Source of the DNA: Mycolicibacterium rhodesiae
GTDB taxonomy: Bacteria > Actinomycetota > Actinomycetes > Mycobacteriales > Mycobacteriaceae
Direction of reading: 5' to 3'
DNA length: 64,000 nt
Assembly: GCF_002086695.1 (NCBI RefSeq)
Contig: NZ_MVIH01000020.1
Location: forward strand, 16,901 to 80,900
This document shows positions 53,018-61,794 of this stretch, one piece after another. A program made the translations under genes and the position numbers. The notes beneath the pieces were generated by a model. The model ran no database searches. It was not told where the DNA came from and saw only the letters and a list, made by a program, of their open reading frames with translations. Position 1 is the stretch's first letter; the number at the start of each line of letters is the position of its first letter.

Positions 53018-54811
53018 TCACTCGAGTCGTTCCGAGAGATCCAGCCAGCGTGCCTCGAGGTCCGTGACCTCGTCTTCGAGTGAGCGCAGCTGTTGTGTCA
53101 GCTTGCTCAAGCCCACGTGGTCGGACTGATCGTGCTCGGCCAGTTCGACATGTTTGGCGTTCACCCGGTCGGACAGCTTCGCGAGGGCCCGGTCCAGAGA
53201 CGCGATTTCCTTTTCGACACTGCGCAATTCGGCACCTGACAGCGCCTCGGACGGTGATGCGGGGCCGGATCCTTTGGGCGAGCCGGGCGTCGCGGCGGCG
53301 GGTTGCGCCTTCGCCAGCCGCAGGTACTCGTCCACGCCTCCCGGAAGGTGGCGCAGTCGTCCGCCGAGGATCGCGTACTGCTGGTCGGTGACGCGCTCGA
53401 GGAGGTAGCGATCATGGGACACCACGATCAGGGTGCCCGGCCAGGAGTCCAGCAGATCCTCGGTGGCCGCCAACATGTCGGTGTCGACATCATTGGTGGG
53501 CTCGTCGAGGATCAGCACGTTCGGCTCGGACAGAATCGTCAGCAACAGCTGGAGCCTGCGCCGTTGGCCACCAGAGAGTTCCCCGACCCGCGCCGAAAGG
53601 TGTTCGCGACGGAAGCCGAGGCGTTCCAGCAGCTGAGCCGGCGTGACGTCCTTGCCGTCGACAGAGAAGGTTGTCTGCAGCTGGGCAAGAACCTCGCGGA
53701 CCATATCGCCCTCGAAGCCGGCCAAGATGCCTGCCTGCTGGTCGAGCATCGCCAGCTTGACGGTCTTTCCGCGCTTGACCCTGCCGCTGTCGGGTGTGAC
53801 CGTGCCCGCGATCAGGCCGAGCAGCGTCGACTTGCCTGCACCGTTCGCGCCGAGAATTCCGGTGCGCTCGCCGGGCGCGATCCGCCACTCGATATCGCGC
53901 AGCACCTGTCGACCGTCGTAGGTCACCCCGACGTCGAGGAGGTCGACGACCTCTTTACCCAGCCGGGCGGTCGCGAGCTTGGCGAGTTCGATCGGGTTGC
54001 GCAGCGGCGGTACATCTTCGATCAGCTGGTTGGCGGCCTCGATGCGGAACTTCGGTTTGGACGTCCGCGCCGGCGCACCGCGCCGCAACCACGCCAGCTC
54101 CTTCTTCATCAGGTTCTGGCGCTTGGCCTCCACCGTCGCGGCCTGCCGATCCCGTTCGACCCGCTGCAGAATGTAGGCCGCATAGCCGCCGTCGAACGGT
54201 TCGACGATGCCATCGTGAACCTCCCAGGTGGTCAGGGCCACCTCGTCGAGGAACCACCGATCATGGGTCACGACGAGAAGCCCGCCACTGGTACGGGCCC
54301 ACCGCGTCCTGAGGTGCCCGGCCAGCCAGGTGATGCCCTCGACATCGAGGTGGTTGGTGGGCTCGTCGAGCGCGATCACATCCCAGTCGCCCATCAACAG
54401 CCGGGCCAGCTGGACGCGGCGGCGCTGACCGCCGGACAGCGTGGATACCAGCGCATCCCAGGCGATGTCCGCGACCAGACCGCCGACCACATCGCGGACC
54501 TTGGGGTCGCCGGCCCACTCGTGATCAGCCAGGTCGCCGACCAGAACGTGCCCGACCGTGCTGGCGCCGTCGAGGGTGTCGGATTGGTCGAGTGCGCCCA
54601 CGTGGATGCCCGTGCGACGGGTCACCCGTCCGGAATTCGGGGTCAGCTGTCCGGTCAGCATGCTCAGCAGGCTGGACTTGCCGTCGCCATTGCGGCCGAC
54701 AATGCCGATGCGGTCGCCTTCGTTGACTCCGCCGGTCACGGAGTCGAAGACCACCTGAGTCGGGAATTGCAGATGGAGGGCTTCGGCTCCGAGCAGGTGT
54801 GCCACTGGCAT
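53018..54811 (-). CDS. ABC-F family ATPase (Uup-like)
   Basis: 597 residues. Two nucleotide-binding domains: Walker A GRNGDGKSS and GANGAGKST, signatures LSGGQRRRVQLA and LSGGQRRRLQLL, Walker B ALDEPTNHLD and ILDEPTNDVD. The inter-domain linker is rich in Lys/Arg (RQNLMKKELAWLRRGAPA), and the C-terminal coiled coil (from about residue 520) is typical of Uup. No membrane segments, so it acts on ribosomes or translation rather than as a transporter. An antibiotic-protection role is possible but not shown by sequence. Confidence 0.92.
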   Translation of the reverse strand: MPVAHLLGAEALHLQFPTQVVFDSVTGGVNEGDRIGIVGRNGDGKSSLLSMLTGQLTPNSGRVTRRTGIHVGALDQSDTLDGASTVGHVLVGDLADHEWAGDPKVRDVVGGLVADIAWDALVSTLSGGQRRRVQLARLLMGDWDVIALDEPTNHLDVEGITWLAGHLRTRWARTSGGLLVVTHDRWFLDEVALTTWEVHDGIVEPFDGGYAAYILQRVERDRQAATVEAKRQNLMKKELAWLRRGAPARTSKPKFRIEAANQLIEDVPPLRNPIELAKLATARLGKEVVDLLDVGVTYDGRQVLRDIEWRIAPGERTGILGANGAGKSTLLGLIAGTVTPDSGRVKRGKTVKLAMLDQQAGILAGFEGDMVREVLAQLQTTFSVDGKDVTPAQLLERLGFRREHLSARVGELSGGQRRRLQLLLTILSEPNVLILDEPTNDVDTDMLAATEDLLDSWPGTLIVVSHDRYLLERVTDQQYAILGGRLRHLPGGVDEYLRLAKAQPAAATPGSPKGSGPASPSEALSGAELRSVEKEIASLDRALAKLSDRVNAKHVELAEHDQSDHVGLSKLTQQLRSLEDEVTDLEARWLDLSERLE

Positions 54812-54918
54812 GAGGCTACTGGGGAGAACGCAAAGCGACGGGACGCGGATCGGCCTTATGCCATGATGTGCTGGCTGTCGGGGCCTTATGCAGCAGCGAT
54901 GTGGGACAGGGGAGAGCC

Positions 54919-57912
54919 GTGGATCTGAACTTGTCGGCGGTCACCAGGCCTGTGGAGCGCCTGATGGCGACGGCGCAGAACGGGTTCGAGGTCTTGCGCT
55001 TGGGCGGTCTGGAAACCGGGGCGGTGCCCTCGCCTTTCCAGATCGTCGAGAGCAAGCCGATGTACAAGCTCCGGCGCTACTTCCCGCCTGACAGCAGGGC
55101 CCGTCAGCGGCCTGCCGGGCCGCCGGTCCTGATGGTCCACCCGATGATGATGTCGGCGAACATGTGGGATGTCACCCGGGAGGACGGCGCCGTCGGCATC
55201 CTGCACGAGGCGGGCATCGACCCGTGGGTGATCGACTTCGGTTCGCCCGACGAGGTCGAGGGCGGCATGGAACGCAACCTCACCGACCACATCGTCGCGC
55301 TCAACGAGGCCATCGACACCGTCAAGGACACCACGGGCCAGAGCGTCCATCTGGCGGGCTATTCGCAGGGTGGCATGTTCTGCTACCAGACCGCGGCCTA
55401 CCGGCGGACCAAGGACATCGCCAGCATCGTCGCGTTCGGCTCGCCGGTGGACACCCTTGCCGCGCTGCCGATGGGCATCCCGCCCAACATCGGTGCGGTG
55501 GCCGCGGACTTCATGGCCGACCACGTGTTCAATCGCATCGACGTCCCGGGATGGCTGGCCCGCACCGGTTTCCAGATGCTCGACCCGCTCAAGACGGCGA
55601 AGGCCCGCATCGACTTTCTGCGTCAGCTGCATGACCGCGATGCGCTGCTGCCCCGTGAGCAACAGCGGCGCTTCCTGGATTCCGAAGGCTGGATCGCTTG
55701 GTCCGGCCCCGCGGTCTCCGAGTTGCTCAAGCAGTTCATCTCGCACAACCGGATGATGTCGGGCGGGTTCAACATCAACGGCCAGTTGGTGACGTTGTCC
55801 GACATCACCTGCCCGGTGCTGGCTTTCGTCGGCGAGGTCGACGACATCGGTCAGCCCGCCTCGGTGCGCGGCATCAAGCGCGCCGCCCCCGGCGCTGACG
55901 TCTACGAGGTGATGATCCGGGCCGGCCACTTCGGTCTGGTGGTCGGATCCAAGGCGGCGACGGCCACGTGGCCGACTGTGGCGGACTGGGTGCGCTGGCT
56001 GTCCGGGCAGGATTCCCGCCCCGCCGCCATCACGCCCATGCAGGACAGCGACGCCGAGCCGGACGAGTCCGGCGTGGCCCTGTCCGCGCGGCTGATGCAC
56101 GGCGTGGCCGAGGCGTCGGAAGTCGCCTGGTCGTTGGCGCGCGGTGCGGCCGGGGCGGTGGTGAACACCAGGAAGTCGATGCGCACGCTCGCGGTGGAGA
56201 CCGCCCGCACGCTGCCGCGCCTGACTCGGCTGGGGCAGATCAACGACCACACCAGGATTTCGCTGGGCCGCATCATCGACGAGCAGGCCGACGGTGCGCC
56301 CAACGGTGAGTTCCTGTTGTACGACGGGCGGGTGCACACCTACGAGGCGGTGAACCGACGGATCAACAACGTGGTCCGCGGCCTCATCTCGGTCGGCGTG
56401 CGGCAGGGCGTACGGGTCGGTGTGCTCATGGACACCCGGCCGTCAGCGCTGGTGGCGATCGCCGCGTTGTCCCGCCTCGGTGCGGTGGCGGTGCTGATGA
56501 TGCCTCCCGACGCCGACCTCGCCGAGGCGATCCGCATCGGTGGAGTCAGCGAGGTCATCACCGACCCGGGCAACCTCGACGCGGCCCGCAAACTCTCGGT
56601 CAAAGTGCTGGTTCTCGGCGGCGGCGAGACCCGCGACCTGAATCTGCCCGACGACAGCAATGTCGTCGACATGGAGAAGATCGATCCGGACGCCGTCGCA
56701 CTGCCGGGTTGGTACCGGCCCAACCCGGGCTTCGCGCGGGACCTGGCGTTCGTCGCGTTCAACACCGTGAGCGGGGCGCTGGTGCCCAAACAGATCACCA
56801 ACTATCGCTGGGCGTTGTCCGCGTTCGGCACCGCCTCTGCCGCGGCGCTGGGCCGCGGGGACACCGTGTACTGCCTGACGCCGCTGCACCACCAGTCCGG
56901 GTTGCTGGTGAGCCTCGGCGGCGCGGTGGTCGGCGGCACCCGCATCGCGTTGTCGCGCGGGCTGCACCCGGACCGCTTCCTCACCGAGATCCGGCAATAC
57001 GGGGTCACGGTCGTCTCCTACACGTGGACGATGCTGCGCAGCGTTGTCGACGACCCGGACTTCCGGTTACGCGGCAACCATCCGGTACGGCTGTTCATCG
57101 GCTCGGGCATGCCGCCTGGGCTGTGGCAGCGGACCGTCGACGCCTTCAGCCCGGCCAACGTCGTCGAGTTCTTCGCCACCACCGATGGCCAGGCTGTGCT
57201 GGCCAATGTGGCCGGCGCGAAGATCGGCAGCAAGGGCCGTCCGCTGCCCGGCGGTGGCCAGGTCGAGTTGGCGGCCTACGACGCCGACGACGACCTGATC
57301 CTGGAAGACGACCGTGGGTTCGTCGCGGTCGCCGAACCCAACGAGGTGGGTGTGCTGCTGGCCCGGCCGTGGGGGCCGATCGATCCGACCGCCTCGGTCA
57401 AGCGTGGCGTGTTCGCCCCGGGTGACACCTGGATTTCGACCGAGTACGTGTTCCGGCGCGACGCCGACGGCGACTTCTGGCTGCTGGGCAATCGTCCGCT
57501 GCTGATCCGCACCGAGCGCGGCGTGGTGTTTCCGGAGTCGGTCACCGACGCCGTCAGCCGGATCAATGCCGTCGACCTGGCCGCCACCTACAGCGTCGAG
57601 GAGGCGGGCGGAGTCGTCGCTGTCACCGCGATCACACTGCGCGACGGCATGTCCGTGACCACCGCGGACCTGACCGACGCGTTCGCGTCGATGCCGGTCG
57701 GCCTGGCGCCCGACGTGGTGCACGTGGTGCCGGAGATCCCGCTCAGCGCCACGTTCCGCCCGACGGTGTCGGCGTTGCGCGCCGACGGGATACCGAAGGC
57801 ATCTCGTAACGCCTGGCATTTGGAGCCCGATACGGGGAAGTACAAGCGTTTGACGGCTGCGGCGCGCGCTCAGCTTTGCGGTACCGGCGACTCGAGCGGT
57901 ACCGAGAACTGA
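54919..57912 (+). CDS. PhaC-like alpha/beta-hydrolase fused to acyl-CoA-synthetase-like domain (Rv1683 type)
   Basis: 997 residues from GTG 54919 (GGGGAGAG upstream), close to the 999 residues of M. tuberculosis Rv1683. The N-terminal half resembles polyhydroxyalkanoate synthase/lipases, with the nucleophile elbow GYSQGG (about residue 160), HP near the start and a late GHFGL. The C-terminal half (about 440-997) is an ANL adenylation domain, but its phosphate loop reads AFNTVSGALVPKQ instead of the usual TSGTTGxPK, and the A5 region reads EFFATTDGQ, so AMP-forming activity is doubtful. The BCG orthologue is found on lipid droplets and linked to triacylglycerol metabolism (established). Two GGCCTTATGC repeats lie in the promoter region. 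Confidence 0.93.
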   Translation: MDLNLSAVTRPVERLMATAQNGFEVLRLGGLETGAVPSPFQIVESKPMYKLRRYFPPDSRARQRPAGPPVLMVHPMMMSANMWDVTREDGAVGILHEAGIDPWVIDFGSPDEVEGGMERNLTDHIVALNEAIDTVKDTTGQSVHLAGYSQGGMFCYQTAAYRRTKDIASIVAFGSPVDTLAALPMGIPPNIGAVAADFMADHVFNRIDVPGWLARTGFQMLDPLKTAKARIDFLRQLHDRDALLPREQQRRFLDSEGWIAWSGPAVSELLKQFISHNRMMSGGFNINGQLVTLSDITCPVLAFVGEVDDIGQPASVRGIKRAAPGADVYEVMIRAGHFGLVVGSKAATATWPTVADWVRWLSGQDSRPAAITPMQDSDAEPDESGVALSARLMHGVAEASEVAWSLARGAAGAVVNTRKSMRTLAVETARTLPRLTRLGQINDHTRISLGRIIDEQADGAPNGEFLLYDGRVHTYEAVNRRINNVVRGLISVGVRQGVRVGVLMDTRPSALVAIAALSRLGAVAVLMMPPDADLAEAIRIGGVSEVITDPGNLDAARKLSVKVLVLGGGETRDLNLPDDSNVVDMEKIDPDAVALPGWYRPNPGFARDLAFVAFNTVSGALVPKQITNYRWALSAFGTASAAALGRGDTVYCLTPLHHQSGLLVSLGGAVVGGTRIALSRGLHPDRFLTEIRQYGVTVVSYTWTMLRSVVDDPDFRLRGNHPVRLFIGSGMPPGLWQRTVDAFSPANVVEFFATTDGQAVLANVAGAKIGSKGRPLPGGGQVELAAYDADDDLILEDDRGFVAVAEPNEVGVLLARPWGPIDPTASVKRGVFAPGDTWISTEYVFRRDADGDFWLLGNRPLLIRTERGVVFPESVTDAVSRINAVDLAATYSVEEAGGVVAVTAITLRDGMSVTTADLTDAFASMPVGLAPDVVHVVPEIPLSATFRPTVSALRADGIPKASRNAWHLEPDTGKYKRLTAAARAQLCGTGDSSGTEN

Positions 57913-57983
57913 GCCTCTGCCCAGGTCGCGCGGCGCTGTTAGGCTCGCCGATAATCGCAGATCGCCACGCGTCGGAGGAATGC

Positions 57984-58535
57984 ATGACAACCCAGACCGT
58001 TTCACGTCACTGGCGTCGCGCCGTCCGCGGCACGGCGATCGGTGCCCTGACCGCTGGGCTGCTGGTCGGCGTAGGCGCGCAACGGGCGCTGGCGGACCCG
58101 AGCACCGCACCGGCCACCCCCACGGCCCCGGCGACAGCGGATGCCAACGGCGTCCCGCAATTCCAGAGCGCTGACCAGTTGCTGCTGTTCATCGACCAGA
58201 ACTACGACCAGGGCGCCAGCGGCGGTCAGTTGTCCAACCTGATCAAGTCGGTGATGAAGCTGCGGGCGCAGGGCATCAAGCCGTCGAGAACCAATATCGC
58301 CGAGATCCAGAACGCGCTGCAGTACCGCCCGAATCAGAAGCCGCTGATCGAGGCGCTGCAGAACACCTTGGGTTACCAGCAGAAGATCTTCGCCCAGATG
58401 CAGCTCCTGCAGCAGGCGCAGCAGCGGCAGCAGAACAATGCCGTGATGGGGGCCGGTCAGATGCCCAGCGACGGCGCACCGACGATCGGCGGCAACAACG
58501 CCCCGGCGGCGGCGCCTCCGGCTGTGAGCCCGTAG
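57984..58535 (+). CDS. exported protein with Gln-rich helix
   Basis: 183 residues. Sec-type signal peptide with cleavage after ALA (about residue 37), then a Pro/Thr/Ala-rich linker and a helical domain (LLLFIDQNYDQGASGGQLSN, QKIFAQMQLLQQAQQRQQNN). The C-terminus is Pro/Ala-rich. No family recognised; no lipobox. It lies 71 bp after the fusion enzyme and 5 bp before the Trm112-like gene, probably in the same transcription unit. Confidence 0.8.
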   Translation: MTTQTVSRHWRRAVRGTAIGALTAGLLVGVGAQRALADPSTAPATPTAPATADANGVPQFQSADQLLLFIDQNYDQGASGGQLSNLIKSVMKLRAQGIKPSRTNIAEIQNALQYRPNQKPLIEALQNTLGYQQKIFAQMQLLQQAQQRQQNNAVMGAGQMPSDGAPTIGGNNAPAAAPPAVSP

Positions 58536-58540
58536 CCCTG

Positions 58541-58741
58541 ATGCTCGACCAGAAGCTGCTGAACATCCTGGTGTGCCCGGCCGACCGCGGGCCGCTGCTG
58601 CTGGTGGACGAACTTCTGTACAACCCCCGACTGCACAAGGCCTACCGAATAGAGGACGACATCCCGGTGTTGCTGGTCGACGAGGCCGTCGACGTCAGCC
58701 CCGAGGAGCACGAGCGTCTGATGGCGCGCTCGGCTTCCTAG
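58541..58741 (+). CDS. Trm112-like small protein
   Basis: 66 residues. Trm112/UPF0434 pattern: LLNILVCPADRGPLLL, YRIEDDIPVLLVDEA. Only one cysteine of the usual two zinc pairs is kept, as in many bacterial members. The eukaryotic homologue activates methyltransferases; the bacterial role is uncertain. Corresponds to Rv1684 by position. Confidence 0.88.
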   Translation: MLDQKLLNILVCPADRGPLLLVDELLYNPRLHKAYRIEDDIPVLLVDEAVDVSPEEHERLMARSAS

Positions 58742-58775
58742 AACCCGCCTGGTCAATCGGGCGTACCGTTACGCC

Positions 58776-59588
58776 ATGGGGGACGCCGTCGTCGCCGAGC
58801 AGCTACCCGGCGAACTCGCCAAGTGGGATCCCTCCTTCACCCGGCACGTGCTTGGCCGGATGTGGCCGTTGTTGCGGTTGTATTTTCGCGCCGAGGTCCG
58901 TGGACTCGGGTTGATGCCGCGGTCGGGCGGCGCTCTGGTGGTGTGCAATCACTCCGGGGGCATGTTGACGCCCGATGTGCCGATCTTCGGGCCGGCGTTC
59001 TATGCCGAGTTCGGTTATGGGCGGCCCCTGTACACGCTGGCGCACTACGGAATCTTCGTCGCTCCATGGGGTCCGCTGCTGCCACGTCTGGGCGTTGTGC
59101 ACGCCAGCCCGGAGGCGGCCAGGGCAGCATTGGACGCCGGGGCCGTCGTACTGGTCTTCCCTGGCGGTGACTACGACGCCTACCGGCCCACACCACGGCA
59201 GAACGCGATCGACTTCGACGGCCGCACCGGCTATGCGCGTACCGCGATAGAGACGGGTGTGCCGATCGTGCCGATGGTCTCGATCGGCGCCCAGGAGACC
59301 CAGTTCTTCCTCGGTCGTGGCACTCGCTTCGCGCATCTGTTGGGGCTCAACAAGATTCGAATGGAGGTTCTGCCCGTGACGGTCGGTCTCCCGTTTGGGC
59401 TGACTGTCACCTTCCCGCCGAATCTGCCCCTGCCCTCGAAGATCGTGATGGAAGTCCTCGAACCAGTGGATCCCGCGGCGTTCGGGAGGCATCCGGATGT
59501 CGACGAGGTCGACACCCACGTGCGCCGGGTGATGCAGCGGGCGCTGAACCGGCTGTCGCGCCAACGGCGTTTCCCGATCCTGGGTTGA
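58776..59588 (+). CDS. acyltransferase of the PlsC/DAGAT-like group
   Basis: 270 residues, soluble or peripherally bound. The acyltransferase motif is NHSGGMLTPD (a longer His-to-Asp spacing than classic HX4D, as in DAGAT/AAM-B-like LPLATs), followed by VLVFPGGDYDAYRP (FPGG motif) and IVPMVSIGAQET. It would acylate a lysophospholipid or acylglycerol. Position next to the lipid-droplet-type fusion enzyme fits storage-lipid synthesis (inference). Confidence 0.87.
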   Translation: MGDAVVAEQLPGELAKWDPSFTRHVLGRMWPLLRLYFRAEVRGLGLMPRSGGALVVCNHSGGMLTPDVPIFGPAFYAEFGYGRPLYTLAHYGIFVAPWGPLLPRLGVVHASPEAARAALDAGAVVLVFPGGDYDAYRPTPRQNAIDFDGRTGYARTAIETGVPIVPMVSIGAQETQFFLGRGTRFAHLLGLNKIRMEVLPVTVGLPFGLTVTFPPNLPLPSKIVMEVLEPVDPAAFGRHPDVDEVDTHVRRVMQRALNRLSRQRRFPILG

Positions 59589-59592
59589 GGGG

Positions 59593-60210
59593 TCAGTACA
59601 GCGAAGGCAAGTCGCCGGTGAGGTAGCGCTGCAATGTGGGCGCGATGGTTTCGCTGATCTGTTCCGGCGTCAGTGAGGCGAACGGCTCGAGCCCGATGAT
59701 GTAGCGCGCCATCACCACACCCACCAGTTGCGAGGCCACGAACTGCACGCGCAATCGTCCCGTGCCAGGCGGGTTGTCCACTCGACGCCCGACTTCGGCG
59801 GTGACGATCTCTTGGAGGAACGAGCGGACCAGCGCCACGTCGGCACCGGCCAGCAGTGATCGCATCGTCGCGATCAGCCCGTTGCCCATTTCCGAATCCC
59901 ACAGCGGCAGGAGGATCGAGGGGAGGACCCGGCCTAGTTCGTCGACCGGGGTGTCGCGCAGCGGAACGAGGACGGCCATCGGGTCGATCGGGATGTTGAT
60001 CGCCGCGGCGAACAGCTGTTCCTTGGTGCCGAAGTAGTGGTGCACCAGGGCCGAGTCGACTCCGGCGGCGGCGGCGATCGACCTGATAGAGGTCTTGTCG
60101 ATACCGTTGCGGGCGAACAGTTCTCGCGCGTTGGTGAGGATTCGTTCGCGGGTGTCGGAGGCGCCCCGGGGCCGTCCGGGGCGCTTGGCCTGCCGGGGTT
60201 CGGCGGTCAC
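59593..60210 (-). CDS. TetR-family regulator of the ABC-2 exporter
   Basis: 205 residues from GTG 60210 (GTGA overlap with the permease gene); M. tuberculosis Rv1685c is about 207. HTH: RERILTNARELFARNGIDKT, recognition SIRSIAAAAGVDSALVHHYF. Last gene of ATPase-permease-tetR. Its likely operator is the double palindrome at the start of the ATPase gene, giving feedback control of the exporter. Confidence 0.93.
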   Translation of the reverse strand: MTAEPRQAKRPGRPRGASDTRERILTNARELFARNGIDKTSIRSIAAAAGVDSALVHHYFGTKEQLFAAAINIPIDPMAVLVPLRDTPVDELGRVLPSILLPLWDSEMGNGLIATMRSLLAGADVALVRSFLQEIVTAEVGRRVDNPPGTGRLRVQFVASQLVGVVMARYIIGLEPFASLTPEQISETIAPTLQRYLTGDLPSLY

Positions 60211-60974
60211 GGGGTGCGCCGCCGCAGAGTGGCCGCGGCCAAGGCCATCGCCGCAATCGCGAAAGCGAGGACCACGATGATGTCCCGGATGGCCATGGTG
60301 GTCAGGTCGGTGTGGGTGTTCACCTGCTGCAAGGCCTCCAGCGCGTAGCTGGCCGGCATCGCGTTGCTGATCCACTCCAGCCAGGTCGGCATCTGATTGC
60401 GCGGCACGATGATCCCGGCGAGCAGCAACTGGGGGACGATGACCACTGGCATGAACTGGACGGCCTGAAACTCGGTGCGGGCGAATGCACTTGCCAGCAG
60501 GCCGAGCCCGACGCCCAGCACCGCGTTGATGACCGCGATGACGAACACCCAGACCGGGCTGCCTAAGGTGTCGAATCCCAACAGCCAGAACGCGACGACA
60601 CACGCCAGGATCGCCTGTGCGGCGGCCGCGACCGAGAATGCCGTGCCGTAGGCCGCCAGCAGATCAAGCCGGCGCAACGGGGTGGTCAGGATTCGTTCCA
60701 GCGTGCCCGACGATCGTTCGCGTTGCATGGTGATCGAGGTGATCAGGAACATCACGAACAACGGGAACAGCCCGAGCAGGATCAGGCATGCGGTCTGGAA
60801 CGGCGAGACCGCCCCGGGGAACTTCGGTACGTCGTCGAACATGAAGTACATCAACGCGATCACCGCGCTGGGCACCACGAGAATCATTGCGACACTGCGA
60901 TGGTCGGCCCGCAGTTGGCGCAGGATACGGGCCGTGGTGGCCAGATAGGCGCCCAGATAAGTACGGAGCCTCAG
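60207..60974 (-). CDS. ABC-2 type exporter permease
   Basis: 255 residues if started at CTG 60974, which forms CTGA with the ATPase stop. Other choices are ATG 61037 (276 residues, 67-bp overlap) or an internal ATG giving 226 residues, as in Rv1686c. Six membrane segments with the ABC-2 pattern: an N-terminal amphipathic helix, SSGTLERILTTPLRRLDLL coupling loop, and VIVPQLLLAGIIVP. The export substrate (drug or lipid) is unknown. Product secure, start uncertain. Confidence 0.88.
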   Translation of the reverse strand: MRLRTYLGAYLATTARILRQLRADHRSVAMILVVPSAVIALMYFMFDDVPKFPGAVSPFQTACLILLGLFPLFVMFLITSITMQRERSSGTLERILTTPLRRLDLLAAYGTAFSVAAAAQAILACVVAFWLLGFDTLGSPVWVFVIAVINAVLGVGLGLLASAFARTEFQAVQFMPVVIVPQLLLAGIIVPRNQMPTWLEWISNAMPASYALEALQQVNTHTDLTTMAIRDIIVVLAFAIAAMALAAATLRRRTP

Positions 60975-61732
60975 CTTGCTGACGCTGCGGTGCTGTGCCT
61001 GATGATGGACAGGAACGCTTCCTCGAGTGACGTGCATCCGGTGTCCTCTCGCAGTCGGGCGGGGGTGGTCTGGGCCAGCAATCGGCCCTCGCGCATGAGG
61101 AGCAGGCCCGCGCAGTGGTCGGCCTCGTCCATCACGTGGCTGGACACCAGCAAGGTGGTGCCCCGTCGGGCCAGTTCGTCGAACTGAGCCCACAGGTCCA
61201 CGCGCAGCACGGGATCGAGGCCGACGGTCGGTTCATCGAGCACCAGCAGGTCCGGTTGACAGACCAGCGCGCAGGCCAGCGACACCCGGGCGCGCTGTCC
61301 GCCGGACAGGTTGGCGCAGTACGCCGCGGCGTGATCGCGCAGTCCGACGTCGTCGACCGCGCGATCGGCCACCGCGGGGGCGGCGCCATACAGCGCGGCG
61401 AAGTAGCGGACGTTGTCGATGACCCGGAGGTCGTTGTAGATCGTCGGATCCTGGGTGACGTAGCCGACCCGGTGCCGCAGTGCGGGGGAGCCGGCCGGGT
61501 GTCCGAGCACGGTCACGGTTCCCGATGTGACGATCTGGGTGCCGACGATGCTGCGCATCAGCGTGGTCTTGCCGCAGCCCGACGGGCCGAGCAGTCCGGT
61601 GACCGAACCGCGGGGGATCGTCACCGAGATGTTGTGCAGGGCGACCCGTTTTCCGCGCACCACGTGCAGCCGCTCGACCCGGATAGCGGGGTGGGCAGGG
61701 CTCGTCAGTAATTCATCACCCGATGAACTCAT
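60971..61732 (-). CDS. ABC exporter ATP-binding protein
   Basis: 253 residues from ATG 61732. Walker A LLGPSGCGKTTL, Q-loop VTQD, signature NLSGGQRARVSLA, Walker B LLVLDEPTVGLD, and H-loop LLVSSHVMDEAD. DrrA/CcmA-type ATPase of ABC-2 exporters. First gene of the three-gene operon; its start codon lies inside a double palindrome and the mRNA is probably leaderless or nearly so. Corresponds to Rv1687c. Confidence 0.95.
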   Translation of the reverse strand: MSSSGDELLTSPAHPAIRVERLHVVRGKRVALHNISVTIPRGSVTGLLGPSGCGKTTLMRSIVGTQIVTSGTVTVLGHPAGSPALRHRVGYVTQDPTIYNDLRVIDNVRYFAALYGAAPAVADRAVDDVGLRDHAAAYCANLSGGQRARVSLACALVCQPDLLVLDEPTVGLDPVLRVDLWAQFDELARRGTTLLVSSHVMDEADHCAGLLLMREGRLLAQTTPARLREDTGCTSLEEAFLSIIRHSTAASAS

Positions 61733-61744
61733 CACGCGATGAAT
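61711..61744. promoter_or_regulatory. double palindromic TetR operator
   Basis: A 34-bp element made of two adjoining inverted repeats, TTCATC-ACCC-GATGAA (61712-61727) and TCATCACGCGATGA (61729-61742). The whole is itself nearly symmetric (ATTCATC at one end, GATGAAT at the other). It covers the ATPase start codon and touches the -10. Likely bound by the TetR protein encoded at the end of the operon. Confidence 0.7.
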
Positions 61745-61771
61745 AATGCTCCCCGGCGCAGGGCAGGTCAA
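61743..61771 (-). promoter_or_regulatory. promoter of the ABC-2 exporter operon
   Basis: On the minus strand TTGACC (61771-61766), 17 bp, then CATTAT (61748-61743). Transcription should begin within about 5 nt of the ATG at 61732. It also lies upstream of mpg, in the divergent gap. Confidence 0.6.
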
Positions 61772-61794
61772 GGCCTGGGGCAGAATTTCGTCCG

